Shown here piece after piece: positions 31,240 to 42,196 of a DNA stretch of 64,000 nucleotides (within the stretch, counting starts at the first letter, position 1; the number at the start of each line of letters is the position of its first letter). The translations under genes were made by a program, and so were the position numbers. The stretch comes from Apoda limacodes (Eukaryota > Arthropoda > Insecta > Lepidoptera > Limacodidae), in contig OX291544.1 in assembly GCA_946406115.1 (NCBI GenBank), forward strand, positions 682,001 to 746,000. The letters run 5' to 3'. The notes under the pieces are model-generated. The model saw only the letters and a list, made by a program, of their open reading frames with translations. It searched no databases and was not told the DNA's origin.

Positions 31240-32260
31240 ACACTCCCATGACAGGTATTATAAAATTAAATATAAATCTAAATATGGATACATATGAAGA
31301 AGTATTCTGCGTTGCTGGTGAAGAATTGTCAATTCCAATTTTATCACGTGATGCTTTTGTCAGATTAAACCTTGTCAAGAGAGTGGAATCATGCAACAGT
31401 AAAATTGACAGTTCCAGAGAAGACTTATTTAATGGCATAGGTAAGATTGAAAAACCATATAATATTAAATTAAAAAAGGATACCATTCCAACCTCAAAAT
31501 ATAGAGTTCCCCTAAACATTAGGCCTAAATTAAAAAGGAATTAGATAGATTGACAGATTTATGTATAATTTCAAAAGTTGATGGTCCATGTGATTGGGTA
31601 AATAGACTTGTAATAGTTGAAAAACCAAATGGGTCAATTCGTCTCTACTTAAACCCTAAAGGTTTGAATGAGTCCATAGTAAAAGATTATTGTTCGATTC
31701 CAACAGTGTCAGAATTATCGGTTGAGATTCTAGATGCAAATTATTTTTCTGTGTCAGACTTAAAAGATTCATTTTGGCACATTTTATTAACAGACGAGAG
31801 TTCAAGATATTGTACTTTTTCCACCATTTTTGGTACCTATAAATTTAATTGGTTACCTTTTGGTGTAGCTGTGGCATCTGAAGTCTTTCAAAAATATCTA
31901 TCTGAAATATTTTTTGACATAATATGGAGTTGTAAATTATATCGATGACGGGCTCATTTATGCTAATAATAAAGATGAAATGGATAAAATTGTTTACTCG
32001 GGCTAGGAAGTTCAACATAAAATTTAATGAAAGCAAGAGTCAGTACATGCTTGAAAAAGTTAAGTATCTAGTTCACATTTTTGAAAATGGTACTGTTAGT
32101 CCTGATCCAGACACTATACAGGCTATTTTGGACTACGATATACCTAAAAATAAGTAAGATGTACAAAGATTATTGGGCTTGGTAAATTATTTGAGATCAT
32201 TCATTCCAAATCTTTCTGAAATAACTGCTCTTTTGCGTGATAAATAAAGAAAGATACTAT
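31240..32260 (+). pseudogene. Reverse transcriptase of element F
   Basis: Order seen: ELSIPILSRDAFVRLNLVKR and the pre-RT linker; KVDGPCDWVNRLVIVEKPNG, where an S..W..P motif is usual; SIRLYLNPKGLNESIVKDY; NYFSVSDLKDSFWHILLTDE (catalytic D); FNWLPFGVAVASEVFQKYL; and after a frameshift near 31925 the YIDDGLIYA box. It continues with KSQYMLEKVKYLVHIF and LLGLVNYLRSFIPNLSE. A TAA-broken, frame-shifted but complete RT domain. Confidence 0.75.
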
Positions 32261-32340
32261 TTTTGAATGGCAAAAAATACATACTTATTGTTTTAACAAA
32301 ATAAAAAATATTTTGACAACCCAACCTGTTTTACATCTGT

Positions 32341-32920
32341 ATGATTCTCAAAAAAAACTTAGTAATCCAAACTGATGCTAGTAAAACTGGAATTGGATGT
32401 GTTTTGTTACAGGAAAATAAACCTATTTACTATGCTTCCAAAGCACTTACTGCAGCTGAGATTAATTATGGCCAAATTGAAAAAGAGTTTTTGGCTGTTT
32501 TATTTGCATGCAAAAAATTTCACACCTTTATCTCTGGCAAAACTGTAACAGTGTTAGCAGATCATCTTCCATTATTATCAATCATAAAAAAGATATTTGT
32601 AATATTCCTTCAACAAGACTACAAAGAATTAAATTAAAACTCAGTATGTATGATATTAATATAATTCATATACCAGCAAGATATATGCATATAGCTAGCA
32701 ATGATTGTGATGATTTAAATGAGGTAGTACATTCTGTTAATGTTTCTGATGATATTCTCTCTCACATTAGGGAAGAGAACAAGACTGATGATAATTTTGT
32801 TAAAATAGTTCAATTTATTAAAAACGGTTGTCCAGTATCCATCTCCAAAGTTCCAAATTCAATAGAACACTATTACAACTTTAAAAATGACTTATTATAT
32901 ATTGAAAACAGACTGTAAAT
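32341..32920 (+). pseudogene. RNase H of element F and connection to integrase
   Basis: LVIQTDASKTGIGCVLLQEN (catalytic TDAS), PIYYASKALTAAEINYGQIE and KEFLAVLFACKKFHTFISGK (catalytic E), then VLADHLPLLSIIKK. Frame 32508-32918 continues PSTRLQRIKLKLSMYDINII and HIPARYMHIASNDCDDLNE, the usual tether domain, up to YYNFKNDLLYIENRL. Confidence 0.75.
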
Positions 32921-33880
32921 ACCTAGTGCATTGAGGGAATGTTCAATAAAAAAAGTCCATGAATGATATTTTGGTATTACAAAAACTAGGGCTAGAGCAA
33001 AGTCGTTATTTTACTGGGTGGGACTGGATGCTGACATCAGTAATTATGTAGCAAGTTGTACGGTGTGTAAAAAAATCTCTAAAAATAACATAAAAGAACC
33101 AATGTGGATCAGAGACCAACCTGAACTGCCATTTCAACATGTTTCTGTTGACATTATGCAATATGGACGTGATGATTACTTATTAGATTAGATATTAGAT
33201 ATTTCAAAACAATATTCTCCAGTCTACATTATCATCAAAGTAATGGGGCTGCTGGAATATGTAAAAATATAGTAAAAAAATGTATTGAAACTAATTCTGA
33301 CTTAGCAATTTTTCTATTAGAATATAGGAATACCCCTGTCTGTGGTACGAAATACTCTCCTTCTCAATTGCTATTTAATCGACTTTCTCGTACTAGACTT
33401 CCAATTAAGTAAGATTTACTTAAGTCAAAAGTAGTTTCTGATTTTAAAACAGTATTATTAAATAATGTAAATGTAATGATATGGGATCAAAGACTAGAAC
33501 TGATAAATTTACTGTGGGACAAAATGTTTATTACAGGGAGGATGAAGGTTCTTAAATATGGAAACTTGCTAAGATTCATAAGATTCTGGACAATCCTCGG
33601 TCTCTGGTTGTATAAGACAGTAATGGTGTGTTAAAAACTAGAAATACATGGTTTGTAAAATCTTATAAAGAAAATGAAGTTGGGACTCCCCAGCCAATTG
33701 TTGGTAGTAATCTTAATCAATATAAACAAAATTACTGGGATCGTAGGAGTCAAGTTCCTGCTAAAAATCCTCAAATCATTCAACGGCAGAAATTACAAAA
33801 ATTCAGAACCAATAATTAGAAGATCTGGTAGGGAGACCCGACCTCCTCAATATCTTAATAATTACTGTTGTAATTGATGT
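32921..33880 (+). pseudogene. Integrase of element F
   Basis: Shifting frames: GITKTRARAKSLFYWVGLDA, YVASCTVCKKISKNN (zinc-binding half), LPFQHVSVDIMQYGRDDYLL (first D), a large deletion of the central core, then an SNGAAGICK-like patch in place of the catalytic-E region and ETNSDLAIFLLEYRNTPVCG with SPSQLLFNRLSRTRLPIK. The last piece (33674-33877) ends IIRRSGRETRPPQYLNNY, a typical pol end. Confidence 0.65.
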
Positions 33881-33926
33881 TAAAAATAAGTGCTTAATGT
33901 TATAACTATTCAAGTTGTCATTGTGA

Positions 33927-34073
33927 AGAAAGGAGATGTGACATAATTTAATCTAAGATTTGTAACTTATTCTGAACGCGAAGTTTATTATTCTGTCTAT
34001 GGTATAACTATGTCTTGGTTAGGTAATCTATGACAGTAAAAATAAAAGTAAGAGAATAAATAAAAATTTCCGG
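33927..34073 (+). repeat. 3' LTR candidate of element F with polypurine tract
   Basis: AAGAAAGGAGA (33927-33936) is a good polypurine tract, and TGTGACATAATTTAATC begins a 137-base AT-rich block with AATAAA-like signals (AATAAAAGTAAGAGAATAAA). Its end is set by the point where the minus-strand LINE E endonuclease begins. No second copy exists in the window, so the LTR call is by position only. Confidence 0.5.
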
Positions 34074-34430
34074 GCATGTAGACCGAGGCTAGCACTAGCG
34101 GTTGTTTCTGCATTCCTGTGTCAAGCCTTAAGCTGTAAGGTCTCTGGAACAGAAATTGGTTAGTAACAAGGCTGGTGTTGATCTGGGTATGTAAATGCTT
34201 TTTCTCGGTTTACTAACTGAGATTTTGTGTAGCAACTTACCCCCGATGTTGTTAAGACCGCATATGTTATTTCCTCTAATCCACGGCTCCTGGATTAGGG
34301 CAATGGTCTTCTGGTCAACCTCCAGCAGTCTGCGCAGGGTAGCCGCTGCAATTTGCTTATGCTGAAGGTTGGTTTGGATCGCGCTAATCTGATAGGGACC
34401 CGAGAATTTTGCTATCCAACGACTCCCCAT
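34074..34430 (-). pseudogene. LINE E endonuclease N-terminus
   Basis: Minus-strand frame 34430-34128 has ISAIQTNLQHKQIAAATLRR, LLEVDQKTIALIQEPWIRGN (catalytic E in QEPW), ICGLNNIGGKLL and TPALLLTNFCSRDLTA. It then runs in a shifted frame to PLVLASVYMPG at about 34078. This is the first third of a LINE endonuclease. The rest (GDFNAH, SDH blocks) is missing where element F lies. Confidence 0.75.
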
Positions 34431-35830
34431 CAGACGACGTATGGTCGTCGGCGCCTATGTTTTGTGTGTTAGCTACATGTGTGTCCATAGGTGCGTGTTC
34501 TGTGAAAGCTAGGGCTGAGGTAGTTGGGTTGGCAGGTGGTAGTGTATGGCCAGTAGCCTTTGCTCCGTTTGGGTTGGGTTCGTCTGGGGATTCTGCGTCT
34601 GTCGAATTACCTCCACCTCAAACAGTGCAGCAGAATCTGATGTACACACTGCCGGAGATAAAGGCGACTCGTTTTTCCCTTTCCAAAATCTTCGCCACCT
34701 CGGATTCTGGAATGCCCAGGGTCAGGCAGATGCCCTTCTCCTGCATTGTTGCGCCGTACAATTGCCATGATTTTACACTGTACCACGGATTCTGCGCGGC
34801 CAGCAGGCGATGGGCTCTTACACCAATAGATTTCGGTAGCCACAGCGAAGCGCGAACTCGCTTAGCTATATCTGACCGTCGAATGACAGTCAGTCTGCTG
34901 TCCGAGATTGGTGTCTGTAGGGTGGCTACAGTATTTTTGAGCCAAGTTAGCGACTCATCATTCTCACACTACATTTTCAGTACGCCTTCTGCTATGATAG
35001 GTTTCCCTCTAAATGCGGGTGCAAATGGTGGCTCGTTGTCTGTCGGTGTAGCAAGCGCTGCTTCAATAATCCTGTCTTTGATGGAGAGTTCGAGCTGCTG
35101 TGCTTGCTCCACTGTCAGGTCAGTGGCAGGTGTGGCAGCAATAGCTATGAGCAAGTGCGTTTTACTCGCATCTGCATAGCTAGTTGCTGTCTTCCTGGGT
35201 GTCAGATTCAGCTTGGCGCGTTTCGGACCGTCCTTAAGCGACAAGGTTTCATCGGGGTGCTCCCTATTCGCCTTTGCAGGCGGTGCGGGGTGTCCCAATT
35301 GTTTAGGTCGATTCGCTGCGTAGCGTGATCCGCGTTTGTTAGGTCCACGTTTCCGTCCTTCTTTTGGACTTGTTGTGGTCGCGATTGGTTGGGTTGACCT
35401 TGTGGTGTCACCAGCTCGCTCCAGGAGTCCACTATGAGGTCCCTCAGACGTTACCCCATCCAGTGCTCCGCCTGTCCAGTCGAGTTTGCGATAACCGTCA
35501 TCATATGCCCGCCCGCTGACTGTGTGGTTCCCGCAAACCCGTTGTGGCTACGTTCCTCACTAAGCGCTTTGCAACTGGTCGAGGCCTTCGGCCAAGTCAA
35601 CCTCGCAGCGGTCAGAGCTGGGTCCTCTTGTCGGATCTCCCCTTCAGCCATTTGTTTGCTGCCTTACACTCAGGTCAGCGTTGGCCTTAGAAGGCTTGCT
35701 GTTTCCCGGTTGCACAGTTTTGTGCCGGTGATGGCGGCGCCCGTTGAGTTTTTCACTCCAGGGGCTGCTGGCTTGACGATAGCATTTTTGTTCGACACGG
35801 TGCAAGCTGCGGTTTTGTGAAATTTTGCTC
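34410..35830 (-). pseudogene. LINE E ORF1
   Basis: Minus-strand frames from about 35830 to 34410, with frame changes near 35450 and 35300 and a stop near 34966. The N-terminal part is basic and polar. The middle has PKRAKLNLTPRKTATSYADA and LTVEQAQQLELSIKDRIIEA. The C-terminal part has SLTWLKNTVATLQTP, RRSDIAKRVRASLWLPKS and HRLLAAQNPWYSVKSWQLYG. The latter resembles the DUF4780-type domain of ORF1 in insect jockey/R1-like LINEs, an RNA-binding coat role by family. The plus-strand 256-codon ORF at 34409-35179 is its shadow. Confidence 0.5.
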
Positions 35831-36010
35831 CCCCCCAGAATACGTGAAGCAGCCTAAGCCCCCGAGCCTGAGCTTAAAGATTCAGGAAGGGATTTTCCAG
35901 CGTCGTGGACGCTGGTACCCTCGTGGGGCAGTTTTCTTTTAAAGTTCTTTATTTTTGTTTTCTGGTTTGGGTATGGCGTGTATTGTGTGTGTGGTGAGTG
36001 ATGTTGGTGT
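35831..36010 (-). repeat. Likely 5' untranslated region of LINE E
   Basis: Follows the ORF1 start on the minus strand without an ORF; contains an imperfect palindrome GCGTCGTGGACGC (35900-35912). Role inferred from position. Confidence 0.35.
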
Positions 36011-36155
36011 AACGCAGTGTGTTAAATAATGTGTAGGTAGGATCTCTGTGTGTATGTATGTATGATGTGTGTGTGTGTGCGTTCGCGCGTGTACTTGGGT
36101 TTGTGCGTTAGAGAGAGTGTGTGAGTGTGTTTATATGTGTGTATGTGGACTGCAT
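36010..36155. repeat. TG/TATG-rich microsatellite
   Basis: Runs of TGTG, GTATGTATGTATG and (GT)n interspersed with GCGTTCGCGCG; low complexity. Confidence 0.85.
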
Positions 36156-36180
36156 TTCCAAGTATGCCCGCTTTGCAGCA

Positions 36181-36346
36181 CGTCGGGGTCACCAATGTCG
36201 GGAAATAAAATAGTTCAGAATATTCATTTTATATTAAATGCTACGATTTATGTGTTTATAATGTGACCTACTTAAAAGTTTCAGTGTATTTTAGAATGTA
36301 ATCTTTTAGAATAACTTGAATATACTCTTTACTTGACGTTGTTACA
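36181..36346 (-). repeat. LTR candidate 2 with primer-binding site (minus)
   Basis: On the minus strand a block starting TGTAACAACGTCAAG (36346) ends TATTTTATTTCCCGACA (36196) and is followed by T and TGGTGACCCCGACG (36181-36194), a strong primer-binding-site layout. The last 60 bases match LTR candidate 1 (ATTCTGAACTATTTTATT). About 151 bases long; the start is chosen by likeness to candidate 1. Confidence 0.45.
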
Positions 36347-37160
36347 TCGTTATAAACACAAAAAAACTAAAACCCAAAACATAACATTGTAAAAATAGCG
36401 ATTCATGTAAAATTAAAGTATGAACTTGTAAAAAAAATAGTTATTATGTAAAATTGAATTGACAAGAAAAAAGTAAATAATGCAAAACTATGAAGTCCTA
36501 GTTTTAAAAGATTAAAAAGAAAAAATCAACACCTAGTCTCTAAAATAAATAAAAGTTACAGTGAGCAAATATTGGGTGACAATTTCATTTTGTATCAAAC
36601 TTCCATGGGCATCGTTTGTAGTTGTAGCTACGAGGACCCTCTTTTTCGCTTGTCGCGTTGGTGCTACGTTCCTTTGTGTCGCTGCAGATGCTGTCACGTC
36701 TTAGTGGTTCGCTGCCGCTGTTTAAACCCGCTGTCACAACTGTTCCACTGCTTTGCGACGTGTTTTGTTTAGCATTGGGCCCGCTACTTGTCTGTGATGC
36801 ATGGATGTTGGTGCCAGATCCGTGGTTCGGACTATGTAGCAAAAATAAGTATATACGTACGTGGTACTCCGGTATTCGTGATGACAGGAGCAACGAAGGG
36901 AGCCATCGTCTTACCGTACACAGACGTGTCATGCTGGAGCTAGTTGCTTCGACAGAATGGGCTGCGCCGGTTGCTCCTGCCTGTTTCCGCCGGGTCCAGG
37001 AAAGTTATTAAAGCTTGCAGTGGTCCCTGGGCGTATTCTCTGCGTAACTGCTTCTTTCGAACTTGATCTCGATAACTGTTTCTATGTCACAGCACTGCAC
37101 TAAGTTTGTGTTGGCCTGCCTTGCTTGAGTCGTCGCCTTCGTGTACTGCAAAAGTTTTTT
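36347..37160 (-). other. Leader/gag-like region between the two LTR candidates
   Basis: The minus-strand frame 36932-36585 (115 codons) is serine/threonine-rich in its second half with no recognisable domain. The region starts right after the primer-binding site at 37161-37173, so it may be the leader of a non-autonomous LTR element. 36347-36580 is AT-rich without features. Confidence 0.3.
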
Positions 37161-37432
37161 GTCGGGGTCACCAATGTCGGGGAGGTAGATGTATATGTTA
37201 TTTCAGAAGGTTTGTAATTAATAAAATAGTTCAGAATATATATATTTTATATTGAACACTTACATATACATAATGCAAGGCAAGGCGTGATTTGCCCGGA
37301 CGGGGCCGTCCAGTCCAGTATACGGTACGACGTCGACTAGCGATGCAATATGCATCGGCCAGTGTCGAGGTGTTTTTGTGACGTCATGACTCGTACTAGC
37401 GATGATGTCACGTCGCCACAGGCTCCTTGATA
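37161..37432 (-). repeat. LTR candidate 1 with flanking primer-binding site and purine tract (minus)
   Basis: Minus strand: a TATCAAGGAGCC purine-rich stretch (37432-37421), then a 246-base block starting TGTGGCGACGTGACATCA (37420) and ending CATCTACCTCCCCGACA (37175), then T and TGGTGACCCCGAC (37173-37161). Contains ATGACGTCAC and palindromic GATGCAATATGCATC. Both a 3'-LTR-type left flank and a 5'-LTR-type right flank are present around one LTR. Confidence 0.45.
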
Positions 37433-37509
37433 AATGTAGGCCAGGGCCCTCCCCATTTGTTCGGACTTGGGACCGGCACCGTCCAGCGTATACAGCACAA
37501 GTGCGTACA

Positions 37510-37942
37510 CCTCTGCACGGGATTGGGTTGATTGAGCACTTATGAATGTCAATACACCATCGGTTCGTAAGTCTATTGGGCGGGAGACCTTGTACTGAGA
37601 AGAACCGGCAAGAAACTCAGCAACGGAATTTCTTTTCTCGCTTTCTCTTACAGCGGCCACTTAAAATGTTGGAAATGGACACTTTCTATTTCAAACATAA
37701 AAAACATGAAATGCACAAGCATAACATAATAAAGTACCTAATTGCAGAATATAAGAAAAGACAGTTTATGTATTAATCACTTAGAAATAATCAATGTCTT
37801 ACAGTATTGATAAACAAAAACAAAAAAGTAAGACTAAATACTAGAATACAAAGAAGTTTGCAAGAGCAGACCAGCCTCCACAGGCGGCACCCGTTTACGA
37901 GTATGACACATGAATCAGCCATCGCTTCGCTCAACCATGTTT
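37510..37942 (-). repeat. LINE-tail-like repeat, uninterrupted copy
   Basis: Minus-strand match to 15926-15965 joined directly to 19638-20040: AAACATGGTTGAGCGAAGC, GATTCATGTGTCATACTCGT, CTCTTGCAAACTTCTTTG, TTTCTTGCCGGTTCTTCTC, TCCCGCCC, ATTCATAAGTGCTCAAT. It has one TTCATGTGTCATACT, where the interrupted copy has two. The ORFs on both strands here are by-products. Confidence 0.85.
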
Positions 37943-37999
37943 TAGGGAACGTAACGACCCGACACACACGCCACCACCGCAGAGACACTTTGAGAGAAC

Positions 38000-38110
38000 A
38001 TGACTAAGCTCTGGCTAGGCGCCAATAAGCTAAATGAGAAGGAGAAGTATTCTCCATCCGATCACCGACAATTCCTCTATTTGGTTACGGATACCGTTTT
38101 CGTTAAATTA
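38000..38110 (-). pseudogene. LINE linker scrap (endonuclease-RT junction)
   Basis: The minus strand reads RMENTSPSHLAYWRLARAL, matching the linker between endonuclease and RT that reads SP.H.AYW.LARALK in jockey-type LINEs of insects. The same-orientation LINE-tail repeat lies directly downstream (37942-37510), so this may be one LINE with its RT deleted. Confidence 0.4.
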
Positions 38111-38239
38111 GCCGATGGAGACGGAGCTGGGTTTTTCGCGCGCGGTTGTGCAATCCATTTTGGTTTTACGGTTTGGGACCCACCCTGCGGAGGGCGGCAA
38201 AGAACTGGCTATGCTCATACACGAAACTGAGCATCTTTT

Positions 38240-39470
38240 GAGGGGTGGTGACCTATAAAAACATATTATAAAATTAGAAATAATGAAAACACGAAACGTA
38301 TGGAAGGCATGTATTCAATAATAAAGTAAGGCAAAACAAAGTGTATTTTTGTATTTAGGTATTTGAATGTATTGTATGTATGTACTTTGTTATTATATTA
38401 TATGTATGTATATCTCCTTATATTAAATAAAAAATATATAAGTAGCTATAATATTTCTTCTTTTAGGTTAATTGTACAGTTTTATAACAAAAACATTAAA
38501 ACGTTTACTACAATCGTCATAACATAAACATCTAGCCGTTTATTAATAGTTAGCCCTAGCCCTAGCCTAGCACAGATCTAGATCTAATCGGGCTGCTATC
38601 AACAACACCAATTGACATTAACCGTATGCTATTCTCCATTCTATATGCAAGTGTAACTCTGTGGAATATTTCTACTACTAATAATAAATAAATAAATAAA
38701 AATCATCAGAGGACGATAACGATTACTATTTATTAATGCTATATATAATCACTGTCATCCATGTAAACATGTAAACATGTAAACATGTTAAATCAGTTTA
38801 AGTTTTTTTATTATGTTTGTGTGTTTCATAGACAATAATAAAACTTCTTCGCACAGAAATATTCCAATTAGGGAAAATGCTGTATTGCTAATTAAATGAA
38901 CAACTAACGCGTTGCTCCTGTTCATCTTGTGTGCAGGTTGTCATGTGTTGTCATGTGTTGAGAAAATTATGATACAAGTCTCGATTGCTGCTCTTTTGCC
39001 GCATCCGTTTGAATGTCGATTTCCCATAATATTTTTGTATTATCATTTTTAACTACCATAGTCTAGTGTAATCAATAACAGGCAATTAATGTTGACACTA
39101 TAGATTATAGATTCATAAGTGACCAATGTACCTACATATTTTACAAAGTTATTATGTCTAAACTGTTAGCATATCTGATATATATCATTGTAGCTATTTG
39201 AAGGAACTCTTAATTGGCCTGTTTTAGCTATTAATAGTGTTAAATAGGTTTATAAAGCCGTGAATTCCTCCTAAAAATGTAAAAATAAAATAAAATTAAT
39301 AAATAAACAGTAAAGTCTATTGATATATTAGTCAATACACAAACATGCCTAAAAGTAGAAAAGTTTAGTAAAACAGGCAAAATATACAAACCTGTCTTAA
39401 ATCTAGAAAAAAACATTTACTTTCTTTCAGTTTATACAAGTTGCATTTTTAATGTGTCACCTCTCACTTG
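38240..39470. other. AT-rich DNA without genes
   Basis: Simple repeats only: (AATA)n near 38685-38700 and a 10-base tandem (ATGTAAACAT) near 38760-38790. No coding region seen. Confidence 0.45.
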
Positions 39471-39504
39471 TCACCTTCACAAACTGTGTATGTGTGTGTG
39501 CGAC

Positions 39505-39818
39505 CATATTGTATGCGAACATAGTGTATGCAAGCATAGTGTATGTGAACATAGTGTATGCGAACATAGTGTATGCAAGCATAGTGTATGTGAACATAGT
39601 GTATGTGAACATTCTATTGTGAACATAGTGTTTGTGAACATACTGTATGTGAACATAGTGTATGTGAACATAGTGTATGTGAACATAGTTTATGTGAACA
39701 TAGTGTATGTGAACATAGTGTATGCGAACATAGTGTATGTGAACATAGTGTATGCGAACATAGTGTATGCGAACAAAGTGTATGTGAACATAGAGTATGT
39801 GAACATAGTGTATGTGAG
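39505..39818. repeat. 15-bp minisatellite, about 21 copies
   Basis: Unit TATGTGAACATAGTG with variants (TATGCGAAC, CAAGC). Because the period is a multiple of three, frames stay open on both strands (122 codons plus, 69 minus). These are not genes. Confidence 0.95.
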
Positions 39819-39895
39819 TTAATTAAAGAGTTCCACGCTGATAACCAAATTTCAGGCGGATTGAGCCGCTAGAAAAAATCTTTAATTACCAGCCA

Positions 39896-40372
39896 TCTCA
39901 TTAATATTATAAATGCGAAAGTTTGGATGTTCGGTTGTTTGTTACTCACTCACGTTTCAACCACAAGATGGATCGGGAACCGCAAAACCGATTTAGATGA
40001 ATTTGGTATGAATATGGTTTGATTTCCGGTGAAGAACATAGGATATTTTACATCCCGGAAAATTCAAAAGTTCTTGCGGGAATAACTACAACGTTTGTTA
40101 CCCAATGCTGTCGCAACAGATAATCCTATGAAGCTGAAATTTTGCACAGACATAGTTGAAGATAAGAGGAAGGACAAAGGCTTTTATCCCGGAATATTAA
40201 AAAGTTCCCGCGGGAGTAACTATAACCGAATCCCACTAACGATCTCTAGCTGCAGCTATAGCCAACTATAACAAACGTTATAGTTGGCTATACGTAGGGA
40301 GTTGCCGTAAGAATCCTTTTAAGGACTACTATAACCAAATTAAGGACGGGTGGATCCGCTGGCAAAACCTAG
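39896..40372 (+). mobile_element. Helitron-like non-autonomous element (477 bp)
   Basis: Starts TCTCATTAATATTATAAATG after an A and ends TGGCAAAAC + CTAG before a T. Same family as 26767-27072. Non-coding, with internal inverted motifs such as CTATAGCCAACTATAAC...GTTATAGTTGGCTATA near 40255-40292. Confidence 0.65.
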
Positions 40373-40539
40373 TATTCTATATTCTAGGCGTTAAAAGTTA
40401 CATGCGACATGGGACACACACGTTTTACCACTTTGGAAATGTCTCTCGCGCAAACTATTCAGTTAAGAAAAAATGATATTAGAAACCTCAATATCATTTT
40501 TTAAGACCTATCCATAGATACCCCACACGTATGGACTTG

Positions 40540-40790
40540 ATGAAAAAAAAAAATTTTGAGTTACAGTTTTAAGTATGGGGAATCTCCAAAATTTATTGTT
40601 TTTTTTACTATTTTTGTGTGAAAATCTTAATGCGGTTCACAGAATACATCTACTTACCAAGTTTCAACAGTATAGTTCTTATAGTTTCGGAAAAAAATGG
40701 CTGTGACATACAGACGGACAGACAGACATGATGAATCCATAAGGGTTCCGTTTTTTGCCATTTGGCTTCGAAACCCTAAAAACGCACATC
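40540..40790 (+). repeat. Dispersed GGGTTCC-type repeat, second copy
   Basis: GACATACAGACGGACAGACA, ATAAGGGTTCCGTTTTTTGC and GAAACCCTAAAAA near the end, as at 11270-11465. Confidence 0.5.
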
Positions 40791-41890
40791 AAATCCATTT
40801 ATAAATTAACCTTATTTGTACACAATTATGCCAAAACTAATCAAACAAAAAAAAAATACAAGCTCATCGTGTTGCTGTATTGTTGTGAGGTTATGAGGTT
40901 GTGAGGTCGTGTAAGTGACCGCACGATATTTTGTTTATTTTTTGGATATAATAAAACTAATCCTTTTACACCTGTTAGTTAGTTATAGGTACACGAGTCA
41001 AATTAAAACAACTTAAATATAAAATTAAATTTATTTTTTCTTCATACAAACAAATTTTTTTTTTCAAAAACTATGCGTTCCACAGGTTTGAAATTGTCCG
41101 TATTCTCTGCACTCGCAGTCTGCGTCGTTCGCACTCACCCTTGTGCTGCTTAACGCAGATATGGAACCACAAAAAGTACTGACATTCGGTATTTTGTGTG
41201 AGAAAAGGGCGAGCAGGAAGTGTCCCCATCCTCCGGGTGTCGGCGCACGTGTGCCGACTCGGCTCATCACCGCTAACGGTTTGTTGCCGTCCTAAAGCTA
41301 AAGCTACGCCGATCAGCCGCATAACATATTACGCGCTTTTTGTTGCCCAACACTGTAAAAACGCCACAGTGTCTCGTTTCACTCGCGGCCGCCCCAACCT
41401 CCCAACGCCCTGTCGCAGTAATTGCCCACCACGTTCACTAATGAGATTCATTGAGCAGCTACCTACTATTAGTCATTAGCGACTTGAGCGATGTTTCACG
41501 CGATCTCTCTGTAACATAGACGCACCTCTATATCATCTCAAAACAAGAGGAATCAGTTAAGTAAGTAAATATTCCTGGACATTACATACAGCGCCGTCTC
41601 GTCTCAAGCTGTGCAATACTTGTACTACCTGAGCTACGGGTCCCGAATTTGTACTATCTGGTCCCAAACAGGGATCGGTACAGTTAGGTACTCATACGGT
41701 TTTTTTATAAATACATAAATTATCATCATTAGGAGTAAAAAATATTGTCGCGATTGGCCAATCTGCCTCGTATAAATTATAATGGCGTCACCAATGACCA
41801 GGTAAGGAATTAAGGCGTTTATTCGAAAACACGTTATCTTGGTACTCACAACATTCCTCACTTAGTAAGAAACTATAAGCCTCACCGCAT
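40791..41890. other. Unassigned DNA
   Basis: A GC-richer island (41060-41470) has ORFs on both strands (83 codons minus, 93 plus) with no recognised domain. TTGGTGACGCC on the minus strand near 41789-41799 resembles a primer-binding site, but no LTR can be framed. Confidence 0.3.
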
Positions 41891-41893
41891 TCG

Positions 41894-42195
41894 TCTCCCG
41901 TCTGCACAACCTTCTGCCACTTCGAGCTAAGGTTACGTTGACGCAGTCCTTACTGCTTTCTTTACTTGATTATGCAGATGCAAGCTATCTTGACATTACC
42001 GAGGAGCTACTTTTTACGCCTTAAAAAATCTGTGCATTCTATTTACTTTCGGATTGCAATATCGTGCTCAACTCAAGTGGCTTCCAATTCGACTTCGCAT
42101 GAATTCTTATATGGTATCTCTTCTGTAAAATGTCCAGAATGCCTCAGTGCTCCCCAATATCTAGGAAAGCTTTTAAAATTGAACCATCTTTTCTG
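41894..42195 (+). pseudogene. LINE C-terminal fragment (unassigned family)
   Basis: A plus frame reads RLHNLLPLRAKVTLTQSLLL and SLLDYADASYLDITEELL, the post-RT block of a LINE ORF2. It then changes frame and shows a broken QLKWLPIRLR-type block (CAACTCAAGTGGCTTCCAA). It ends where the 52-bp repeat begins. Confidence 0.55.
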
Positions 42196-42196
42196 C

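Larger units (their letters stand above)
30270..34073 (+). mobile_element. Ty3/gypsy element F, 5'-truncated, lying inside LINE E
   Basis: Reads gag (from mid-gene), zinc knuckle, protease, RT, RNase H, integrase and a 3' LTR candidate, with no 5' LTR. LINE E sequence on the opposite strand borders it on both sides (RT to the left, endonuclease to the right). The most economical reading is an insertion into LINE E followed by a deletion at the left junction that removed the 5' LTR, the start of gag and the LINE endonuclease/RT linker. Confidence 0.7.

Noticed and set aside
34409..35179. 256-codon plus-strand ORF
   Set aside because: It is the shadow of the minus-strand LINE E ORF1, which has recognisable motifs and matching endonuclease downstream.
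37546..38007. Small ORFs on both strands in 37546-38007
   Set aside because: They lie in the LINE-tail-like repeat, whose second copy has different frames; no conserved coding.
41064..41322. Minus-strand cysteine-containing ORF as a TIL-type inhibitor
   Set aside because: Cysteine spacing is incomplete, frames overlap with no signal peptide, and no neighbouring exon supports it.
41760..41830. LTR end and primer-binding site (TTGGTGACGCC, minus)
   Set aside because: The match is short and no LTR, purine tract or coding region could be framed around it.
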